DNA of 64,000 nt from Marthasterias glacialis (GCA_911728455.2 OU452235.1:9106351-9170350), one strand, 5' to 3'. Counted from the stretch's first letter, positions 36,801 through 46,339 are shown. The notes: generated by a model not told the origin, from the sequence alone. Numbers and translations: made by a program.

Positions 36801-37781
36801 CTAGCACAGAAATTCGGCGCTAGCCTTGTATAAGCAAACAATATAAACAGCAACCGCAGTTGCTGTCAAAAAAAAACAAAACAAAAAACAAAAAAAACAC
36901 ACGCTTGAGTAGGTTCGCGATATGGGGTTATGTCGTGAATAATAGCGGAAGTATTTGCGACATGGGGCCGTGACGTGAATATTGGCGTCAATATTTGCAA
37001 CATGGGGTACAAATAGTAAATCTTGGCGTCAATATTGGCGTCAATATTTGCAACTTGAGGTACAAATCGTGAATATTGACGCCAATATTGGCGTCAATAT
37101 GTATTTGCGATGTCCCTTTAAAGCCACCATAGTTTATGGTTCATTCGCAGACCGCAAAACCCTCACGTACGACACCACACATAAGACAGTATACAGACTG
37201 ATTGACACAGGACGCATCTCAGAAGACAAGGCCAAAGGTGCCTGATGTAGCCTACCGCAGAAAATTGGATCCCATTGGTACAGGGTGCATTAAGGACTGA
37301 GGATCCGCCAGAGTAGGATGCACAGCGGAGACAAGAGCGGAATGGTTTCTATAAAAAACTAAGATCATTCCGGGCGCTGGCAGGAAGCGTACTTTTCATT
37401 TGTTTATAAGAAGTATTGTACATGACTGAATGGAAATTATGAAGATGAATTATCCAGGTTCGAATTATGATAGAAAAACCATACAAGTGTTCCGATTGAG
37501 TGTTAAATTATATAGGATACCGTTGTGTTTCCGTTCAGAGTTGAGTGCCAGGAAAGGCCCAGTCTATAGACTGCAACTATAAGTATCATTACGTTTTATG
37601 ACCATGTGGTCCAAACATAATTTACCATTCTTCACGTATCATATTGAAATGTTGCAAACTGTCAAAAAACACACGCTCTGCTAAGTAAAGTGTACTTTTG
37701 AACTTCAGGAAAACTTGAATAGGCCCACTGCGTGATAAAGTTCCATGCGAAGTTAACTTACCGAAGCAGAGTGTTGGCCAT
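21634..37781 (-). CDS. MASP: MASP-like complement serine protease, gene 2 (span, duplicated CCP2/SP1 exons)
   Basis: A secreted CUB-EGF-CUB-CCP-CCP-protease zymogen on the - strand. The start is set by a 20-nt exon encoding MANTLLR into a phase-2 donor, which joins in frame to [14 protein letters not shown], a good signal-peptide core. Exons for CCP2 and the protease start (activation site plus His) occur twice: 29269-29454 with 27664-27968, and 24175-gap with 23331-23644. Both copies fit in phase onto one shared C-terminal pair carrying Asp and Ser. The upstream path sums to 2124 nt, 707 residues and a stop. Possible readings are two isoforms by alternative exon use, one decaying copy, or exons hidden in the gap. 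The S1 residue is Asp (DACKGDSGG). Confidence 0.88.
22440..22797 (-). CDS. MASP-like gene 2: protease middle, catalytic Asp
   Basis: Entry is phase 0 after ACCCAACAG ([13 protein letters not shown]). The catalytic Asp lies in [18 protein letters not shown], an acidic loop [19 protein letters not shown] and MVCAGPREG follow; exit is phase 1. At 358 nt it covers gene 1 exons 10 and 11 without the intron in GWG. Confidence 0.92.
22820..23300. other. Gene 2 intron, no element seen
   Basis: An AT-rich intron between the proximal protease-start exon and the shared middle exon. No second set of Asp or Ser exons was found here. Confidence 0.5.
23331..23644 (-). CDS. MASP-like gene 2: proximal protease-start exon (catalytic His)
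   Basis: Entry is phase 1 after CTGTACACAG ([10 protein letters not shown]), exit phase 0 at GTAAGT. The activation site is [18 protein letters not shown]. The His motif is [19 protein letters not shown], with the His-loop disulphide intact. It is a close paralogue of 27664-27968 and can join 22797 in frame. Confidence 0.9.
24175..24283 (-). CDS. MASP-like gene 2: second CCP2 copy, cut by the assembly gap
   Basis: The visible part encodes [20 protein letters not shown] then [16 protein letters not shown] and ends in phase 1 at GTGAGT. It is nearly the same as the CCP2 at 29269-29454. Its start, with the first CCP cysteine, lies in the N run. Confidence 0.85.
24284..24783. other. Assembly gap of exactly 500 N
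   Basis: The round length suggests a placeholder, so the true size may differ. It hides the 5' half of the second CCP2 exon and possibly more exons of gene 2. Confidence 0.97.
24860..25815. repeat. Tandem repeat, period about 125 bp, with ACTTCCGG/CCGGAAGT palindromes
   Basis: At least five units between about 25130 and 25815 carry CTACTTCCGGTCAAACCGGA followed by AGTAGCTC, near 25207, 25335, 25463, 25592 and 25716, plus a degenerate one near 24868. Units share GGAACATGATTCTTTCACC and CAAGGT. Each contains two inverted ETS-like cores. Related single copies lie at about 44440-44605. Confidence 0.8.
25830..26630. other. Gene 2 intron, AT-rich with (GTT)-rich tract
   Basis: Positions 25965-26080 are a degenerate TTGTTATTG/GTTAGTGTTAG simple repeat. 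No exon was recognised. Confidence 0.5.
26635..27396. mobile_element. Non-autonomous TIR element of about 760 bp, copy A
   Basis: The left ATAGACTGATTGCGCG and right CGCGCAATCGGTCTAT ends are inverted. The interior matches 52851-53650 in the opposite orientation over most of its length. It has no transposase, and short open frames are not conserved between copies. It lies in gene 2 between the two protease-start exons. Confidence 0.75.
27664..27968 (-). CDS. MASP-like gene 2: distal protease-start exon (catalytic His)
   Basis: Entry is phase 1, exit phase 0 at GTAAGT, and it is intact. It encodes [19 protein letters not shown] then PGSWPWQ and [19 protein letters not shown]. It can join the exon at 22797 in frame. 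No separate downstream Asp or Ser exons were found for it in the visible sequence. Confidence 0.88.
28140..28600. other. AT-rich intron sequence
   Basis: No coding signal. CTCAAAATAA words near 28535-28590 echo a degenerate repeat also seen at 29820-29950 and 31590-31800. Confidence 0.4.
28609..29117. mobile_element. Inverted-repeat element with a nested MITE
   Basis: The ends GCCGCTGCCGCATTGGACTT and AAGTCCAATGCGAACGCGGC are inverted, and GGTAAGTTA/TAACTTACC words fill both arms. Positions 28757-28884 are a foreign MITE related to 33999-34173, inserted near the centre. Confidence 0.7.
29269..29454 (-). CDS. MASP-like gene 2: CCP2 (distal copy)
   Basis: A phase 1-1 exon of 186 nt, identical in length to gene 1 CCP2. 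It encodes [30 protein letters not shown] and [16 protein letters not shown]. Four cysteines and Trp are in place. Confidence 0.92.
29820..29960. repeat. Degenerate AAATATTTCGT/TTCGAAAT repeat
   Basis: Inverted and direct AATATTTCG and TTCGTTC words form a loose palindrome. A similar cluster lies at 31590-31800. Confidence 0.35.
30144..30317 (-). CDS. MASP-like gene 2: CCP1 (Sushi)
   Basis: A phase 1-1 exon of 174 nt, equal to gene 1. The CCP pattern is [37 protein letters not shown]. The donor is GTAAGT. Confidence 0.92.
30792..30948 (-). CDS. MASP-like gene 2: CUB2 second half
   Basis: Entry is phase 0 after TCTGTTTAAG, exit phase 1 at GTGAGG. It encodes [13 protein letters not shown] and [20 protein letters not shown], typical of a CUB C-terminus. 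Confidence 0.9.
31229..31306. repeat. (CAAA)n and A-rich simple repeat
   Basis: A tandem AAAC/CAAA run followed by an A-rich tract with G interruptions. Confidence 0.85.
31310..32160. other. Gene 2 intron, low-complexity patches
   Basis: It holds a G run near 31400 and the CTCAAAATAATATTTTGTTC-type degenerate repeat at 31590-31800. No exon was found. Confidence 0.45.
32167..32360 (-). CDS. MASP-like gene 2: CUB2 first half
   Basis: The acceptor is GTGTGATTCAG rather than the nearer TTGCAG, because only it keeps phase 1 and the CUB cysteine. The result is [30 protein letters not shown] and CPYDYVK. 194 nt, identical to gene 1. Exit is phase 0 at GTAGGC. Confidence 0.9.
32865..32987 (-). CDS. 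MASP-like gene 2: calcium-binding EGF
   Basis: A phase 1-1 exon of 123 nt, identical in length to gene 1. It starts [16 protein letters not shown], with the hydroxylation motif [10 protein letters not shown], and ends NHSCK. The donor is GTAACT. Confidence 0.93.
33283..33318. repeat. (CAGA)n microsatellite
   Basis: ACAGACAGACAG-type tandem tetranucleotides with slight interruptions. Confidence 0.8.
33464..33638 (-). CDS. MASP-like gene 2: CUB1 second half
   Basis: Entry is phase 0, exit phase 1 at GTACGT. It encodes [12 protein letters not shown], a longer loop [17 protein letters not shown], and [20 protein letters not shown]. The 18-nt excess over gene 1 lies in that loop. Confidence 0.9.
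33999..34173. mobile_element. 175-bp MITE
   Basis: The ends AAGGCTGGTTTATAGT and ACTATAAACCAGCCTT are perfect inverted repeats. The interior is rich in CGCACGAC and GCTGACGCCTCAGCG. A partial copy lies at 28757-28884. Confidence 0.85.
34255..34400. repeat. Hairpin repeat, GGGCCCAATTTCATGG family
   Basis: GGGCCCAATTTCATGGC and GCAGAGCCATGAAACTGACCCC are mirrored around GCCCATAAAGCACG and its complement. Confidence 0.65.
34410..35160. other. Gene 2 intron 2, no exon seen
   Basis: Locally CpG-rich sequence (34620-34870), otherwise unremarkable. Confidence 0.4.
35204..35444 (-). CDS. MASP-like gene 2, exon 2: signal peptide core and CUB1 first half
   Basis: Entry is phase 2 after TTTTATTAAG, and joins MANTLLR to [19 protein letters not shown] motifs [16 protein letters not shown] and YDCEYDYVK follow. 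It exits in phase 0 at GTAATT. 241 nt, the same as gene 1. Confidence 0.88.
35853..36320. mobile_element. Non-autonomous element of about 470 bp, copy A
   Basis: It matches 59860-60339 along its length, for example GAATTGGAGTGCCAGTCAAG, AAGTTGTTTTCACAAAGTGC and CTTTCAACACTCCTTACTC. The ends resemble the inverted CTTTAACCCTC...GAGTTAAAG ends of copy B. No conserved coding frame. Confidence 0.75.
36508..37130. mobile_element. MITE carrying an inverted GACGCCAATATT minisatellite
   Basis: The outer ends TTCAAGGGACATCGCA and TGCGATGTCCCTTTAA are inverted. The arms are filled with repeated ATTGACGCCAATATT, ATTCACGA and GCCCCAAGTCGCAAA words on the left and their complements on the right, around a centre near 36720-36900. 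Confidence 0.75.
37140..37750. other. Intron 1 of gene 2, upstream part
   Basis: No exon or element was recognised between the minisatellite MITE and the first coding exon. Confidence 0.4.
37762..37781 (-). CDS. MASP-like gene 2, exon 1: start codon
   Basis: On the - strand ATG GCC AAC ACT CTG CTT CG runs directly into the strong donor GTAAGT. It ends in phase 2, exactly what exon 2 needs, and supplies the n-region of the signal peptide. No in-frame ATG exists before the signal core in exon 2, which makes this start compelling. Confidence 0.75.
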
Positions 37782-37799
37782 GACTGTCTTTGGGTGCCT

Positions 37800-37845
37800 G
37801 TTGAACTAAGTCACAAAATGGCGTCCGATTCTTTTAAAACACATT
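37800..37845 (-). promoter_or_regulatory. Possible core promoter of gene 2
   Basis: Just upstream of the start on the - strand are TTTTAAAA (37832-37839), TATA-like, and on the + strand AAAATGGCGTCC, which resembles a YY1 site. Spacing to the ATG allows a short 5' UTR. Inference only. Confidence 0.3.
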
Positions 37846-37849
37846 AAGG

Positions 37850-38430
37850 GGGTAATTGGGGACAACGTACGTCAAATGTTTACGGCTTGTTTATTTACAA
37901 TCTGATAATCTGATTGATAATCGTGTACAAATGTCAATAGAACTCAGATTCATGGCTGCGCACCACGTCACGTGATTGCGAGGTTCTTATAAAAAAATAA
38001 ACATTGTTTCGAGGGAACGAAATACATTTCACTTTTGGTTTTACCCGTTCTCTTTGTTTTTCTTTAACTGTTCCTTTAGAGGCACCGTAATCGTAATTAA
38101 ATAACTTCAACAAACGAAATATACCATTGATCTACTAAAAATGGTGTAATCCGGCAGTATTATTCATAAAGAATACATACATTTTGAAAAACCTTAAAAA
38201 TTGCACATAGTTGTCAAAAAAATGTAGATGATGATTTTAATACATCATTGATTAGTGAAGGAACTATGGAGGGAGACTTACTAGAATAAAAAGTATTGCT
38301 TAAATTCAATACGCGAGTTTTTGTCTCAATGTTCATTAGATGCCCTGGATTAGAAATCATAACATTCATTAATTTCAAACAATCAAACCCTCAATGTATT
38401 GTTGCGCGACAATTTTTTTTACTTCTCCTA
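37850..38430. other. Upstream flank of gene 2
   Basis: AT-rich sequence between the gene 2 promoter and the LINE. Nothing else recognised. Confidence 0.4.
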
Positions 38431-38439
38431 AAGTATGTA

Positions 38440-41120
38440 TAATAAAAATAATTTATTACATTTATAGTGCGCCCTCTCCATCCAAAGATGTTCAAAGGCG
38501 CATAATACAATGAAAAGAACTAAAATATTAAAACTACAAAGAATTAATATGAAAACAAAACGTGTAAAATAAACAGTGAATCAGAAAGATCATACAAATT
38601 AAGCATAAAAACCATAAAATAACAACAAAAACATCAAAATACAATACTTCATGGAAGTAAAACCTAAGAATCACATCAAGAAAATTAAGCAGATTCATTA
38701 ACAAAAGCACACAACAGAATTCATGCAAGACATGCAAGAGATTTTAATTTTTCTTTAAATGTCCCCAGTGAGTGAGGCCCCCCCGTACCCTAGCAGGTAG
38801 TGCATTCCACAGCTTTGGGGCAGCCGAAACAAAGGCGCGATCACCGAAAGTGTGTAGCATTCTACCCCTAGGGTACTCCAGTAGTAGTTCCTCCGCTGAC
38901 CTCAGACGGTATCTCTGCTGTTTTTTTGACAGTAAAAAGGTCACATACATAGTCAGGTGCTAAAAAGTTAATACATTTAAAAACAAGCAGTAAGATTTTA
39001 AAATGAATGCGGAATCTAATTGGCAACCAGTGCAAGTCCTTAAGAATTGGGGTAATATGACAAAATCTATGTGTCTTTGAAGCAACTCAAGCAGCAGCAT
39101 TCTGTACCTATCCTTTGTAACTTTGCTAGTTGAACATGTGGCAAACCATAAAACAAACTATTGCAATATAGTCAAGACGACTGGTGACAAAAGCATGAAT
39201 TAAAATAATGAGCGAATTACAGGATAAAAAATTACTAATGCGTTTTATATTATGGAGATGATAAAAACTGGTAGAGCAGACTTTAGTGATGTGAGAACTC
39301 AGAGACATATTGGAGTCAAACCAGAAACCAAGATTTCTAACACTGGAAACAGGTATAATATTAGTACCACCAACTGTAATATGAGAAATATCTATCTTGG
39401 ACAGTTGTTGTTTCGAACCCAGGATAATAAACTCAGTTTTGCTATCATTCAACATTAGTTTATCATGTAACATCCACTCTCTAATATCTTTGATACAGTT
39501 TTCCATGGCTAAAATTGCAACCTGTTGATTAACCAGACTAACCGGTTTAAATGACATATACAGTTGTGTATCATCTGCATAGCAATGCACATCAGGTAGG
39601 TGGGTTTCAACAATATCAAATAACTTGGAGGAGTACATGACAAACAGCAGGGGTCCAAGACAAGAACCTTGTGGTATGCCGCAGGTAAGGTCAAACTTAT
39701 TTGACCTGGATCCCTGTATCAGTACACGTTGACTCCTGCCAGTTAAATATGATAAAAACCAATCTAAGACTAGTCCACATATTCCAAATTTAGACCTAAG
39801 TCGATTTAATAAAATGTCATGGTTAACGGTATCAAACGCTGCACTTAGGTCCAACAAAGTAAGAAGAACAACATGCTGATTATTCATTTTCATGATGTCA
39901 TTGTGTACCTGAAGAAGTGCTGTTTCGGTGCTGTGATTTTTCCGGTATTAACAGTTAAATGCTCATGAACTTGATTAAAAAAAACAGCTCTTTCAATCAG
40001 TTTTGACATGAATGGAAGGTTACTAACTGGACGGTAGCTGCCAAGCGTAGGATTGAGGGTTTGTTTTTTTAACAATGGTGTTACTAATGACTCCTTCCAA
40101 TCCTCTGGGAAAGTTCCGGAGGTAAGTGATGCGTTGATGATCCTAGTAATACTAGGGAGCAATACGCCGATGCAGTCAACTACAACAGGAGATGGCATGT
40201 GGTCAAGAGGGCAAGACTTGTGCGCAGATTGCTTAATAAGATTCATCACATCCAGTTCAGTAAGCGGTGAGAAACAGTCCATAGTGCTCCCCGAGTCCCC
40301 GAGTATGCACCGATGATGTCAGGTGAATATGCACAGGGCCAATAGCTTAGCAACTGCTTGTCAAGCTTTGAGTGAATTTTGTCTATTTTGTCAATAAAGA
40401 ACTGACCTAATTCGTTGGCAAATTTAAATTTATCAGTAAACGGTGGTAGAGGCATGTCAGAACTTTTTTTAAGTAAACTCTTAGTGACCATGAACAACTT
40501 CCCTGGGTCAAGACAATTATCATTGATGACTTTAGTGTAAAAACCATGTCTAGCTCTTTCCATAAGCTTGCCAGTAGAGTTCCTCTGTGCATTATAGATG
40601 TTGAAGTCAGAGACCGCTCTCGTCCTGCGCCATTTCCGTTCGGCCTGCTGTCTGTTTATCTTGGCAGCTTTGATGTCACTGTTGTACCAGGGTACAAGGG
40701 GCCTGACAGAAATGGTTTTCGTAAGAAGGGGAGCATGTGTATCTAGCACCTCTGCAAGGGTTACGCTGTAACTCTCAACAAGGTCATTGAGATTCTGAGA
40801 AGGGTTGACACTCAACTCTGATGCTTGAAGATCATTTTTCAGCAACTCGATGTTAATGGCTTTAATTTTTCTGTAAACTGTCTCTCTAACAGGAAGTGGT
40901 GGTTTCACTCACGATAAATCGCACATTAGAGAAATATGATCAGAGATCATGTAATCTGGAACAGGTGAGCTATCAATAATGGAGTCAGACTGGCGAGTGA
41001 TGATTAGATCTAATGTGTACTCAGTTTTCCAGATGACCAAATATGGTACAATGACGTCATGCCATGTCTGCGCACAGCAGACGAAAGTCGTCCGTTTCAG
41101 TGCCATGCTGAGTCGTATGT
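38440..41120 (-). mobile_element. Decayed CR1/L2-type LINE (5'-truncated)
   Basis: Read on the - strand: the endonuclease C-terminus (TLDLIITRQSDSII, ISDHISLMCDLS; about 41030-40910), a linker (40908-40250), reverse transcriptase start (SPVVVDCIGVLLPSITRIIN, YRPVSNLPFMSKLIERAVF; about 40280-39950), RT core (LDLSAAFDTVNHDILLNRL, GIPQGSCLGPLLF and YADDTQLY; 39893-39126), and the tail (RYRLRSAEELLLEYPRGR, FGDRAFVSAAPKLWNALP; 38950-38750). The frame is broken near 41030, 40270, 39940 and 39130 and the endonuclease catalytic N-terminus is missing, so it is dead. The clade is assigned from motif style. Confidence 0.85.
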
Positions 41121-41129
41121 ACGTGTCAG

Positions 41130-43285
41130 GATACACCTGATACAACCAGAAAGGGAGGTTCGTTTTTATTACGAGGAATAAGTTGTTTATTGTTTTCACA
41201 TTTTGCACACAACGTTTAAGAAAAGGAGTTATGACTTCGAAGAAGTGTAACCTGGTTAAACTTGAACCCATGGACACGTACAAATACGGGCTAAGAGAAT
41301 GTGGTTGTGCGGAGAACAATCGTATGATTAGTACCATGTTGTCATCCGGAAATCCAAGCACGCCGGAATACTGAGACCATGATGCCCGCGTGCCGAAATG
41401 CCCGGCTACGTCATCCGGAAAACTGAGCACGCCGGAAACCTGAGACCGCGACACCGGCAAGGTAAGCACAGAAACCAGTGGATGGGCATCCACTAGTGGA
41501 TTTGTATCCTTGGGTTGGACAAAATAACATCCCGATTGTGAAAACATTTACTGAATCTAACGTTTGTGGTGTAACACAGTTGGATGCAGAAACCCCTTAG
41601 TTTCATTACAACATGACGTCATGACTACGTCAATGCTAGGTTTGTTATAAATGTTTTTAAATTTGTGGAGAGACCGACTTAGTCATCATGGAGGCCGAGT
41701 TTGTCACTTGTTTGTCACTTGTACACGTGGTATGTTCTCGACACGCACGCATTTAAACGAGCCTCGCCTAAAGTCCAGGACACAGTACACGCAGGCACAC
41801 AGTACACGCGATACACGTCGTCGTCTATCGTGGCGTTCAAGGATCAAGGAAAGGGGAAACCGCCAAAAACTTGTAAAGCGCCCTTCCGTGGCAGTTTTTA
41901 GTTTTTCTTCGAATTATCTTGGAAGACTCGCGCGAATTCTATAAAAAGAAACAAACAAGTCAAACTAAGCAGGTTTTTGATGAGTTCTACTCTTTCCTCA
42001 AGCCTTTTGTCACAACATTTTTGAAAATCCATAATCTTTTGTGAATACCATTTCAGTTTTTGTACAATATTGTAAAATTATCAACAAGAAATTTTAATCT
42101 GAAAAAAAAAAAAAAAAAAAAAAAAGATTGGCAAACATTTTGAATTTTTTACAGGTAACCGAAAAGTAAGATCAAGGCTCCCTAATCTGATTTATCTTTG
42201 TCGGGTTATCTTTGTTGATTTGTTAGATTTATTTTTGATATGTTTTAGTATCGTAAATTCAATGTTAAATTTTACTTCCCAAACATAAATTATTTTTCGT
42301 AGCTACATAGATATGCACATGTTTGTGAATGAATACAATTCCAGTTTTTAAATAATTATAAGAAGGTTCAAGTGTTTTAAACTAATAACATTGAAAAAAA
42401 AAAATATAACTTGAAACGAAAATATCAACATGATTGAAATGAATTGATTTTCTTTTAAATCCGACCGAGTTTGTGCAACCATTACCAAGGTTAATTTCAA
42501 TAAAATAAACGTGAGTAAGCCAAACTTTTCAACGGTTTAAAAAAGTAGGCCTTTCCCCCAAAATGAGGTTAAGTCTTGTTCTCCGTTTCCTTTGTTGATT
42601 CGTTCAATTTATTCTTTCTCTCATAATAAACTCATCGCTAATTCTGCCAATATAATACTTTTATAATCATAACTACGTATTTTATACATGAACAAAGATT
42701 CGACTTACGAAAAACTCAATTTATAAGAACCGACAGGGTCACTGATGTTCAAATTTGTGTAAGACTTGCCCAGTCTCTCGCATATGACTTTTGCAAGAAG
42801 ATAACACCGAACTTAACATTGCCGCGTGCTTATGGGAAATTTGTTTATTATTTCAAGAGCAATAACATAACTTGTTCAATAAAACGGATGCGTCATCACG
42901 ACATTATTAAGTGTCAAGTCTCACTATACCTGTATTCATTAAAAATAGTATTTGCAACCTCAGGACATGTGTCAATATCCATAAACTAAATAACATATCT
43001 TTCCGGTTTTACCTATGAAGCCGAAACCCCTTTGTGTTCGTTTTTACGAACACTTGATTTCTGGTTATTACTGTTTTGGGCTTTAAGTTTCAGTCTGCAC
43101 GCCATAAAAGTAGGTTGTCACATTTAGGCCTAAGTTACAACTAAAACTTAGGCCAAAGTGACAACTAAAAACTCAGGCTGTTTTAAGTTGTTGAATTTTT
43201 TGGACGTACACAGAAGGTGTGGTGGGATTGTGCCTTTTAGGATAAAAGCATGGAATTTGGCACACAATCAGAGTATATCATGAAA
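41130..43285. other. Non-coding spacer
   Basis: No gene recognised. It holds an A run at 42102-42125 and an A-rich stretch near 42390-42400. Open frames near 41650-41940 have no recognisable domain. Confidence 0.5.
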
Positions 43286-43289
43286 AATA

Positions 43290-43522
43290 TATTTGGTTAT
43301 AATAGTGACCCGTAAGTCTTCACTTTTTTTAAGACCGTTTAGTTTTAAGGTGGTTTAAACTGTAAAATATGTGACTTTTGACATAATTTTGTTTGTTAAT
43401 TACTAATCGTATACATTAACTTCGCAAATCTGTATCAGTAACACGTGATTGGCTATAGATGAATATGTGCAACAGAACAATAAACGGGGCTGGGCGGGTA
43501 AAGTAACTCGGTAAGTAGTTTT
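43290..43522. repeat. Segmental duplicate of about 49500-49785
   Basis: Shared words include AAGGTGGTTTAAAC, GTAAAAT, ACGTGATTGG-like and AACTCGGTAAGTAGTT. It ends exactly where the collagen fragment starts. Confidence 0.65.
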
Positions 43523-43840
43523 CTACGTACTTTGCTCTCCCTTCAGTCCGTGATCCCCTTTAGCGCCTGGCTCACCAACCAGTCCATCTGACCCCTTGTC
43601 TCCTTTAGCCCCGGGTTCACCTACCTCACCACGAGAGCCTGCATCACCTCTAGGACCTACCGGCCCGTGTTGACCATTTGATCCAGGAATTCCAGGTATA
43701 CCGGCTGGGCCCTGACAGCAGGAATTACACGTCATTTTCTGATCAGGTGACACTGCAACTGCAGCCACTATATTATGAGTTTAACTTGCATAATAGCCAA
43801 AACAAGAGCAATTTTTTTCTGATGATGTTCATCTGGAAAT
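43523..43840 (-). pseudogene. Broken duplicate of the collagen/C1q gene
   Basis: It retains the N-terminal cysteines (TCNSCCQ) and about 20 Gly-X-Y triplets nearly identical to the intact gene at 51595-52422, then stops right after GLKGEQ. The interruption, PGKQGP motif and whole C1q head are missing. Upstream, the signal-peptide region is recognisable but has a stop and a frameshift (a TAG just before the TGGCTGCAGTTGCA segment). A donor-like GTACGT at the break could allow splicing, but no matching C1q exon is seen. It differs by small triplet insertions and losses. Confidence 0.8.
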
Positions 43841-44052
43841 AAAAGTTAAATGGACAAACAAAATGTTCAAATTTGCGATTTGAGAAGATATCGATACCCT
43901 GCTGAGGCTGTGTGGGTTCCTATTTCAATCATGACATGCGTTTCCTTGAGCAAGATATTTTGACTATCATTGCTTTTCATCATCCATGAGTAATTGGGAA
44001 GCTATGTGGGTAGAGAATGTTGTAAATGATTAGTGAGTTGAGATAAATTTAG

Positions 44053-44362
44053 GGAGGCGTCTCGTTATGGCCAAGTGGTCATGTGCTCTGGACTCAGGCT
44101 CTGGTGTTTCTGATCAGCGGAGTGTGGGTTCAAGTCTCGGTCTTGACACTTAACCGTTGATGCTTCGTCTTCCGGATGGGACGAGAAGCCGTATGTCACG
44201 TGTGTTGTACAAAGGAGTCCAGTACACGTATCTTTAAGAAAAGGGGTATGCCCCGAAGTTGTCTGGTACGGGTGGCTGCTGATTGTGCCACAGCACCTTG
44301 TAAACCGTTATTTGGTGCTTTGTAAATAGATGGGTCTTATAATTCTAACATAGCTCAGCATG
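44053..44362 (+). repeat. tRNA-Leu/Ser-like SINE
   Basis: The head has TTATGGCCAAGTGGTCATG (A-box region), GGACTCAGG and GTGGGTTCAAGTC (B box). The body has GGATGGGACGAGAAGCC and AGTCCAGTACACGTA. It is the same family as 46761 and 63952. Confidence 0.7.
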
Positions 44363-44429
44363 TAGAACTAAATAAAATTGACTGCGCTTTGTACCGTTAC
44401 AGCACATTTGACATTTTATTAACAGGTGT

Positions 44430-44610
44430 GACACCACTTTGTCCTTTAATTTCGTTCCAAACCGGAAGCTCTTTATTAAAAAAAAATGTATCACCTGAAC
44501 CACATGTATTAGAGTCATGATCTGTGTGCCGTTTCAAAGCACTTGTGAAATTTGTGAAAGTGTGACCCCACATTGACCCTTACTTCCGGTCAACACAGGA
44601 AGCTCTTATT
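44430..44610. repeat. Two diverged ACTTCCGG-type units
   Basis: TTCCAAACCGGAAGCTC and TTACTTCCGGTCAACACAGG are relatives of the tandem units at 25130-25815. Confidence 0.5.
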
Positions 44611-45359
44611 TTAGAGAAATATAACTCCTTAATAGATGTCACAGAGTCATAATCTTTGTACTGTTTTGTAGCTTAACGCACATGTGATTTAGGCACATTT
44701 AATGTCAAATTAAGGGTCTCTAATAAGTTTAAAGTCTGTCTACCTCACAAAAGTCAAAACAAGGGCCTGTGAAAGGTGAACGGTCTTCTATCTCAAAGTC
44801 AGGCTCATTTTTCTAAAGGTCTGGAGTGTTTAATCAAAGTAAAACAGTTTCGGAACAGCTTTGTGTTTGCCCACAAACACGTAATGCCTAGTTATTTTTG
44901 TTGTTTTTGATCTTAGACACTTTTTCGACGTTATTGTTTTATTTATTTTACTTGTTTGAAAACAAACAAGTAGGGGTTCGTCGGAGGTGGCGACCATATA
45001 AATTAAACAGGGACGCCCTCTTGTAAATTTCAGTTAGTAGAGAATGTCGGTGTCACAGATCTAGCTTCAAAAGAATGGACAATTAGTGTTGGCTTCTTGT
45101 TTCTCTCGCCCTCTTTAATGGGATGGAAAGTTCACAGAAATTCGTATCTTATCGTGCAAAGTAGGCAGCCTCTTTTTTTAAGATACAATGCGTGATGGTG
45201 GTTAATCTCGTACGAGTCTCAAATAGGTCAAGATTATCTCAGAAGCAGCTGCAGGATTGATACCAAACCCTTCCATAGAAATGCATTTTGTCCTTTGTAA
45301 ATGCACGTAAAACCTACTTCCTCGGTATACAAGCCTACCTTTTACTATGGCTAAAATTG

Positions 45360-45786
45360 TGTGGACAGATAATTTATCTGGTTGTCATGAAAATATTATT
45401 TACATTTTGACATTCAGTGTTATTCAACGTTGATAACATAAGGTTGGTGCTTTGCGACCGCGATGGCCTTACGGTGTGAGAACCAGACCCATGAACATTT
45501 GTTTTTCTTCTAAAATCACGGACAATCAATGTTGAAATTGGGGATACGGGGGTGTCCCAACAAACTTTGTCCCTGATTGTAGATGCTCTGTGGTGCATTG
45601 TCAGGCGATTCTTGCAAAATATTTAAAGAGTATAAAGAGATCTCTGTTACTGATTTGCTCTAAAGTTTCTTTTGTACTCATATAGGCCTAGCCATATTGA
45701 AAACATGGGAGCTATCTGGACATTTTATGAAGGGCATGATTGGGTGCCAATTAAAATAAATGCCAATTATGTCTTCTTTTTCGTCT

Positions 45787-45821
<35 letters not shown>

Positions 45822-45877
45822 GCAGGGAATTATTGGGTCTGAGCAGAAGTCAAAGGGTAAAGAAAACAATAAATAAG

Positions 45878-45924
<47 letters not shown>

Positions 45925-46176
45925 AACTGCAAGATTGCCCGGGATTTGGGTGAGGCGACCTAGGGGTCAGCACCGCACACAGTGTGAACCTGGGGCCTAG
46001 TAAAGGGGCTGGGATATTACCAAATGAAATAATGATTAGTCGATAACAATGACGTATCTCATCGTAATAATTTCAAATTCATTTGAATTACAATTAACTG
46101 ATCTTCCTGTGATAACACTGTAAAATCAACTTTCATTGTTTTTACCGTTTTCAAGGCCTTTCTGGTAACACTTTCT
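45360..46176. repeat. Segmental duplicate of about 53680-54574
   Basis: Long, highly similar tracts, e.g. GTAGATGCTCTGTGGTGCAT, GAAGGGCATGATTGGGTGCC and GATTGCCCGGGATTTGGGT, occur in the same order and orientation. Inside are a T run (45789-45818) and an (AAAT)n run (45868-45924). Confidence 0.85.
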
Positions 46177-46339
46177 GGTGGACACAGAGAGGTTCACGTG
46201 ACATCACCCGAGACCTTTTTCTAATGCCAGTGTATAAACAGACGCTGGAACTCATTCAGCAGGCCACGCGCCACACATTGAGTTTGTACATGGCATTACT
46301 CAATATGGCTGCGAAACGAACTTTTCCCGGGTCACGCAA

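Noticed and set aside
40909-41547. 212-codon frame as a separate gene
   Set aside because: Only its last 45 or so residues are LINE endonuclease; the rest is unrelated sequence upstream of the truncation point.
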